Assembly: GCF_900113705.1 (NCBI RefSeq)
Contig: NZ_FOQI01000004.1
Coordinates: 124,001-188,000 of the forward strand
Direction of reading: 5' to 3'
DNA length: 64,000 bases
From: Collimonas sp. OK307
GTDB taxonomy: Bacteria > Pseudomonadota > Gammaproteobacteria > Burkholderiales > Burkholderiaceae_D
Of the stretch, positions 60,031 through 64,000 are shown piece after piece. Under the pieces are notes generated by a model, which ran no database searches, was not told the DNA's origin, and worked only from the letters and a program-made list of their open reading frames with translations. Position 1 is the first letter of the stretch. Each line of letters opens with the position of its first letter. Position numbers and translations under genes: made by a program.

Positions 60031-61659
60031 TTATGGGATCATCACTATGAGGTTCTTTGAGATAGGGTGTTTTAATACAAGTTGTCCCGAAACGCTTGCG
60101 TCTTCGCGAAAACTGTAAGTCATTTCATTTCTATTAATATCAATATGACGGGCTTCTGTTCCGACTTCCATTCGTACAGTACGATGTACTTTACTATCGA
60201 GCAACACTATCCTGTCGACGCTCCGACTAAGTGCATAGCGAATTTTTTCTTTGATTTTTCCATCATCGACGTCAATCCCTTGGAGAAGCTCAACAATGCC
60301 ATCATGCGGATTGCTGTTGTTTAGACCCGAGAATTGCCGCATTTCAACAATTTTTATTTCTTCTTGAAGGCGCTTCACGTCGGCTGCAGCCGACGCACGC
60401 GTATCCTCAACTTCCCGCAATCGTTTGTGTACAACGGACAAATCGAGACCATTCTCCAACGCATCTATCAGTCGAGCTGAGCGCTCGCCCATACTTTTCA
60501 GGTTCGCTTCCGCTTCTGAGAGCTGTTCTTGCAATATCTTTTTATCGCTATTGTTCAGTTGCATATGCGGGAGAATATTGGCCGACAAGACGCCTAAGAT
60601 GACCAGCTCAAGTGGCTCGTATTTCCAAGAACTCGCCCCGCATGATCCGGAGCACCTAAGCCTGTGATGTACGTCGTTTGTTGATGCCCCTTTTCGCCGC
60701 ATTGTAGCGCCACAGGCTCCGCAAAAAACGATCCCAGTAAGGATCGTTGCAAGCGAGGTTCCGCGGGGCCCCTTAGGAATCAGTGACTCCTTTCGTAACC
60801 GCTGAGCATCATAAAATTGTGGTCGTGGGATTATTGAGGGGTAATAGTCATCGATTGGTTCGCCATCGTCGATGCGGATCTTAGGCCGTTCGAGATCGAG
60901 CGATCTGGGTTGATATACTCCAATAACCGCCTGACTTTGGAGAATCCGCCTAACGCTGGTTTCGCTCCAGGTCGCTATGCGGCCGATGGGACAAACAAGT
61001 TCTTTCTTCAGCACTGTGACGATGGCGCGTTGCCCAAGTCCATCGTTCGTCGCCAGATCGAAAATTCTTCTGACTACTTCGGCTTTCTCTTCAATAATTT
61101 CAAACGCCCCGTTTACAATCCGCAACCAAGAGGGCGCCATCCTTGTTATTGGCTTACCTTCGCGAGCATCCTTTTGCTTTTTACGCTTCCACGCAGACCT
61201 TACGCGATCTCCCTTAACCTTACTTTCCTGATGCGCCCGAAACATCGTAATGATGCTGATCAATAGGGACGATGGATCGTTCTGCAAACTCTCGCCGGTG
61301 TACTCACATTTATCAACTAGAGTTACTACAGTAACCCCACGCTCCACGATCGACTGGAGCAAATGCAAAGCAGCAAGCGGTGGCTGCCTGCTAAGCCTGT
61401 CCAGATTCTCCACAAGTAGGAAAGAACCTTTAGCAACCCGACCATCATCAATTGCAGCGATAAATGCACTGAGACCGCCATCCGTCGAATTTTTCCCCCG
61501 ATATGCGGAAGTTCCGAGATCGCTAATATCGAGACTTTCATCCAGCATTATTCCCCGCGCATCGGCCCAGAGTGAACTTTGTTCACGCTGCCGGCGAAAG
61601 CTGTCGCCCTTCTTTTGTTCAACGCTCGAAAAACGAATGTAGGAATAAGCCGCTGCCAT
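60031..61659 (-). CDS. Large serine recombinase / integrase (island)
   Basis: It integrates and excises the element by 2-bp staggered strand exchange through a phosphoserine. The 542-residue protein has the N-terminal catalytic domain AYSYIRFSSVEQKKGDSF with Ser11 as nucleophile, SFLLVENLDRLSRQP, the recombinase DNA-binding domain (GQRAIVTVLKKE; ETSVRRILQSQAVIGVYQP), a zinc ribbon with FCGACGATMRRKG and RCSGSCGAS, and a coiled-coil tail. It lies 50 bp from the right att site, the usual place for an integrase. Confidence 0.93.
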   Translation of the reverse strand: MAAAYSYIRFSSVEQKKGDSFRRQREQSSLWADARGIMLDESLDISDLGTSAYRGKNSTDGGLSAFIAAIDDGRVAKGSFLLVENLDRLSRQPPLAALHLLQSIVERGVTVVTLVDKCEYTGESLQNDPSSLLISIITMFRAHQESKVKGDRVRSAWKRKKQKDAREGKPITRMAPSWLRIVNGAFEIIEEKAEVVRRIFDLATNDGLGQRAIVTVLKKELVCPIGRIATWSETSVRRILQSQAVIGVYQPRSLDLERPKIRIDDGEPIDDYYPSIIPRPQFYDAQRLRKESLIPKGPRGTSLATILTGIVFCGACGATMRRKGASTNDVHHRLRCSGSCGASSWKYEPLELVILGVLSANILPHMQLNNSDKKILQEQLSEAEANLKSMGERSARLIDALENGLDLSVVHKRLREVEDTRASAAADVKRLQEEIKIVEMRQFSGLNNSNPHDGIVELLQGIDVDDGKIKEKIRYALSRSVDRIVLLDSKVHRTVRMEVGTEARHIDINRNEMTYSFREDASVSGQLVLKHPISKNLIVMIP

Positions 61660-61686
61660 GTCTTCACCCCTTGTGATTTTGTGTCT

Positions 61687-61719
61687 GGTGTATTGTCACA
61701 TACAATTACTATCGTCGGC
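61687..61719. repeat. attR, right recombination site
   Basis: The element arm GGTGTATTGT (61687-61696), an 11-bp spacer, the central AC (61708-61709) and then comM sequence (TATCGTCGGC) make up the site. Joined with attL it gives an attP of two 10-bp arms, two 11-bp spacers and AC; the reciprocal join gives comM. Confidence 0.75.
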
Positions 61720-62997
61720 CTGCCCGAAACCGAGGTCAAGGAATCCAAAGACCGGGTCCGTGCGGCGCTGCAAAATTCCCGTTTTGAATTTCCCTCACGT
61801 CGAATCACGTTATTTTTATGGACTATACTTGTTGTCAATAGCAATCACCAAGTTGGTGGTTTCGCCATGACCGCAAATTGCGATGAGCGCCATGCTTTCA
61901 TCCTGCCGCGTGGCAATGCCGATGAAGCTGCATTGGTCAGCGAGGCCTGCATTTTCCCCGCAGACAGCTTATTGCAAGTGTGCGCCCACTTTTCCTCCAG
62001 GCAGCAAGAAACCAGGCTGGTGCGCCACGTTGAGGAACCATTGCGACAGCCGCCTCCCTACCGCGATTTCAACGACGTCAAGGGACAAGCGCAGGCCAAA
62101 CGCGCACTGGAAGTGGCTGCTGCAGGCTCTCATAGCGTACTGCTGGTGGGTCCACCCGGCACCGGAAAATCCATGCTGGCGGCACGCTTTCCCGGAATCC
62201 TGCCGCCCATGAGCGACCGCGAAGCACTCGAATCAGCGGCAGTACAGTCGCTCACCAGCGGCTTTTCCAGCGCGCGTTGGAAAGTCAGGCCGTATCGCTC
62301 GCCGCATCACACCGCATCCGGCGTAGCGCTGGTAGGTGGCGGCAGCCCACCGCGCCCCGGTGAGATTTCGCTGGCGCATCGTGGCGTATTGTTCCTCGAT
62401 GAATTGCCGGAGTTTGACCGACGCGTACTGGAAGCATTGCGTGAACCACTGGAATCCGGCCACATCACGATTTCGCGGGCGGCGCGCCAGGCTGATTTTC
62501 CAGCTCGATTCCAGTTAATCGCAGCAATGAACCCCTGCCCTTGCGGCTACCTTGGACATACCACCAAGCAATGCCGCTGCACGCCCGATAATATCTTGCG
62601 CTACCAAAACAAAATCTCGGGGCCGCTGCTGGATCGCATCGACATGCAGATCCAGGTGGCAGCAGTGCCTCACGATCAATTGCTCAGGCAGGCCGACGGC
62701 GAATCGTCAGCCACCATAGCGGCCAGGGTGGCGCAAGTCCACGCGGTACAGCTGGCTCGTCAAGGCAAGGAAAACAATGGCTTGTCAACCAGTGAAATCG
62801 ATCTGTATTGCAAACCTGATGGTGCCGGTGAAAAGCTGTTGAGCGGCGCAATGGCGCATCTGCACTGGTCAGCGCGCGCCTATCATCGGGTGTTGAAAGT
62901 AGCGCGCACGATTGCCGACCTGGCCGCAGCCGATACTATCAGCGCTGTACATGTGGCTGAAGCAATTCAATATCGACGGGCGCTGCAGAATCCATGA
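61710..62997 (+). pseudogene. comM: 3' part of comM (yifB), with an internal lesion
   Basis: Reading resumes with TIVGLPETEVKESKDRVRA and ends at the natural stop 62997. Walker A (VGPPGTGKSMLAARFPG), Walker B (GVLFLDELPEF) and the zinc-like CPCGYLGHTTKQCRC are intact. Between FPSRRIT (about 61808) and ERHAFIL (about 61880), roughly 60 codons of the N-terminal domain are missing and replaced by about 70 bp of AT-rich sequence, still in frame. An ATG at 61867, with GGTGG nearby, could start a 376-residue truncated protein. Confidence 0.85.
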
Positions 62998-63070
62998 TCT
63001 TGCCCATTAAAAACACATTGAAACTCGCTGCGCCTTTGGCAGTCCAAAAAATAACAGGACTGGAGATCAC

Positions 63071-63283
63071 ATGTTTGCCAAACAGAAAGGCTATAAGGCC
63101 GGTCATGAAGGCTATGTCTCGGAAATCACGCAGTTCCTGGACAAGTTTCTCGAGGAACATCCAGAAGTAATCGACGAACAAAGCCGGGGCTGGCACATAT
63201 TCTGGGATCGCGACGTCGACCTGGGCGAATTGAAAAAGGCTGACGAGGACAGCGTGCCGGCCAAACCTTACTACTACAGCTAA
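63071..63283 (+). CDS. DUF3460 family protein
   Basis: The 70-residue protein MFAKQKGYKAGHEGYVSEIT... belongs to DUF3460, small proteins conserved in Betaproteobacteria with no known function. The C-terminus has RGWHIFWDRDVDLGELKKAD, matching the family core. It lies 73 bp after the comM stop on the same strand, as expected of the original neighbourhood. Confidence 0.88.
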   Translation: MFAKQKGYKAGHEGYVSEITQFLDKFLEEHPEVIDEQSRGWHIFWDRDVDLGELKKADEDSVPAKPYYYS

Positions 63284-63482
63284 CTCGGCCAGGAGTAAAT
63301 CGGTCATACCGTTTAGCCCCACCGATGCCGGTTTAAGCTTATTTTAATTTGTGGCCGCTAAGATGGATTCCGTAGGCGCCCCAAATTCCTCACAGTCGCG
63401 CCAACTTGCATTGTGCAATGTCGTATTTTTCCCCATTCAGCTCTTCTCCCATTGTGGGAGATGCAATTTTGGAGGAGGCATC

Positions 63483-63905
63483 ATGAACAAGCGCACTCTT
63501 TTTGCCCTATCAGTGTTGATGTCGGCAAACCTGGCATTTGCTGCCGATGCTACGCAAAGTCGGCTGCAGCCAACCACCAGCGGCGTCGCCACCTATGTTT
63601 CCGGCGGTATCGGGCAAGACGAATCAACTGCCATACAGCAGGCGGCAAAAGATTATTCCTTGACCCTCGAATTTGTCATCAAGGCCGCGCCCAAGGATGA
63701 ATTTACTTCTGATGTACAAGTGAAAGTGAGCGACGCCAAGCACAACAGCGTCCTGGACACAGTATCAAAGGGCCCTTTCCTCCTGGCGCAACTGCCAGCC
63801 GGGCGTTATCACATCGATGCAATCAAGAACGGCCAGACCAAGGCCCACGATGTGACAATCAAGCCGGGATCGCATCAACACATCATGTTTGAATGGTCCG
63901 AGTAG
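63483..63905 (+). CDS. Small exported protein, carboxypeptidase-regulatory-like beta fold
   Basis: From the ATG at 63483 (GGAGGAGG ribosome site) the protein has 140 residues. A signal peptide (KRTLFALSVLMSANLAFA) is followed by a beta-rich domain with SDVQVKVSDAKHNSVLDTVS and GPFLLAQLPAGRYHIDAIKN, a pattern like carboxypeptidase regulatory-type or transthyretin-like domains. Function is unknown; a periplasmic location is expected. A longer frame from 63351 lacks support. Confidence 0.7.
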   Translation: MNKRTLFALSVLMSANLAFAADATQSRLQPTTSGVATYVSGGIGQDESTAIQQAAKDYSLTLEFVIKAAPKDEFTSDVQVKVSDAKHNSVLDTVSKGPFLLAQLPAGRYHIDAIKNGQTKAHDVTIKPGSHQHIMFEWSE

Positions 63906-64000
63906 CGGATCTGCAACATTATTAGCAATATTTGGTAACAACGATCCGAGCAGGCAGTGCCCACGGAATAGACGGACTCTGAAGGCTGGCACGAAAAACT

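Larger units (their letters stand above)
52948..61709. mobile_element. 8.76-kb integrative element inserted in comM by a serine recombinase
   Basis: The two comM pieces match across a shared core: AC-C-ATCGT-T-GGC on the left (52948-52959) and AC-T-ATCGT-C-GGC on the right (61708-61719). Inside the ends are exact inverted arms, ACAATACACC (52961-52970) and GGTGTATTGT (61687-61696), each 11 bp from the AC. The joined element end is symmetrical, as expected for attP; the joined comM end restores the gene. The element carries a large serine recombinase, an HUH replication endonuclease, a MobV-like HUH protein and cargo, but no conjugation machinery, so it is best described as an integrative mobilizable element. 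Confidence 0.85.

Noticed and set aside
52951-61715. ATCGT at both ends read as a 5-bp target duplication of a transposon (Tn7/AbaR-like)
   Set aside because: No transposase genes and no matching terminal repeats at the very ends were seen, while a serine recombinase and symmetrical arms around AC are present. It cannot be fully excluded.
63765-63992. 75-residue minus-strand frame at the right end
   Set aside because: Antisense to the small exported protein gene and without similarity.

Overview
The window is a stretch of a betaproteobacterial chromosome, most like Oxalobacteraceae (Herbaspirillum/Collimonas relatives). The reasons are the gene order (rlpA-rodA-mrdA-mreDCB next to gatCAB; gshA-gshB-EIIA(Man)-HPr-EI; metXW; ubiK-comM; a DUF3460 gene), a glnK-amtB operon headed by a periplasmic/outer-membrane protein gene as in Herbaspirillum (nlmA-glnK-amtB), and protein features throughout. 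The genus is inferred, not shown. No rRNA, tRNA, CRISPR array or intact IS element was seen.

Layout. 1-6.7 kb: elongasome operon on the minus strand (mreB, mreC, mreD, PBP2, RodA, RlpA). 6.9-10.9 kb: gatC, gatA, a secreted Cys-rich protein, gatB. 10.9-19 kb: mixed housekeeping genes (DUF4124 protein, pyrE, exonuclease III, class II amidotransferase, BMP-type binding protein, LysR regulator, ferredoxin, tautomerase, isochorismatase-like hydrolase) and a toxin-antitoxin pair. 19-22 kb: an Lrp regulator divergent from ornithine aminotransferase and a guanidino-group hydrolase. 22-26 kb: B12-dependent methionine synthase. 26-34 kb: purine salvage and oxidation (AzgA-type permease, XdhABC, guanine deaminase). 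34-39 kb: the PrkA-YeaH-SpoVR stress module. 39-48 kb: AmpG-like transporter, metXW behind a SAM-II-like leader, a short PTS chain (EI, HPr, EIIA-Man type) and gshB/gshA. 48-52.5 kb: acetyltransferases and nlmA-glnK-amtB behind a sigma54-type promoter.

The most notable region is 52.95-61.71 kb. The comM (yifB) gene, which starts just after ubiK, is cut after its 36th codon and resumes 8.76 kb away. The inserted island carries a large serine recombinase at its right end, a P2 gpA-type HUH replication endonuclease, a second HUH protein resembling MobV relaxases, small unknown genes, a DUF2971 protein and a small membrane protein. Joining the island ends gives a symmetrical site (10-bp arms, 11-bp spacers, central AC), as expected for a serine-integrase attP; the reciprocal join restores the comM reading frame. 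It looks like a compact integrative mobilizable and possibly replicating element. The distal comM piece has a second lesion, in which about 60 codons are replaced by AT-rich sequence. After comM come a DUF3460 gene and a small secreted protein.

Several intergenic regions carry structured or regulatory DNA: a SAM-II-like riboswitch plus terminator before metX, a folded leader before xdhA, a hairpin repeat near rocD, perfect palindromes before the isochorismatase gene and lrp, and a 15-bp tandem repeat after ptsH.
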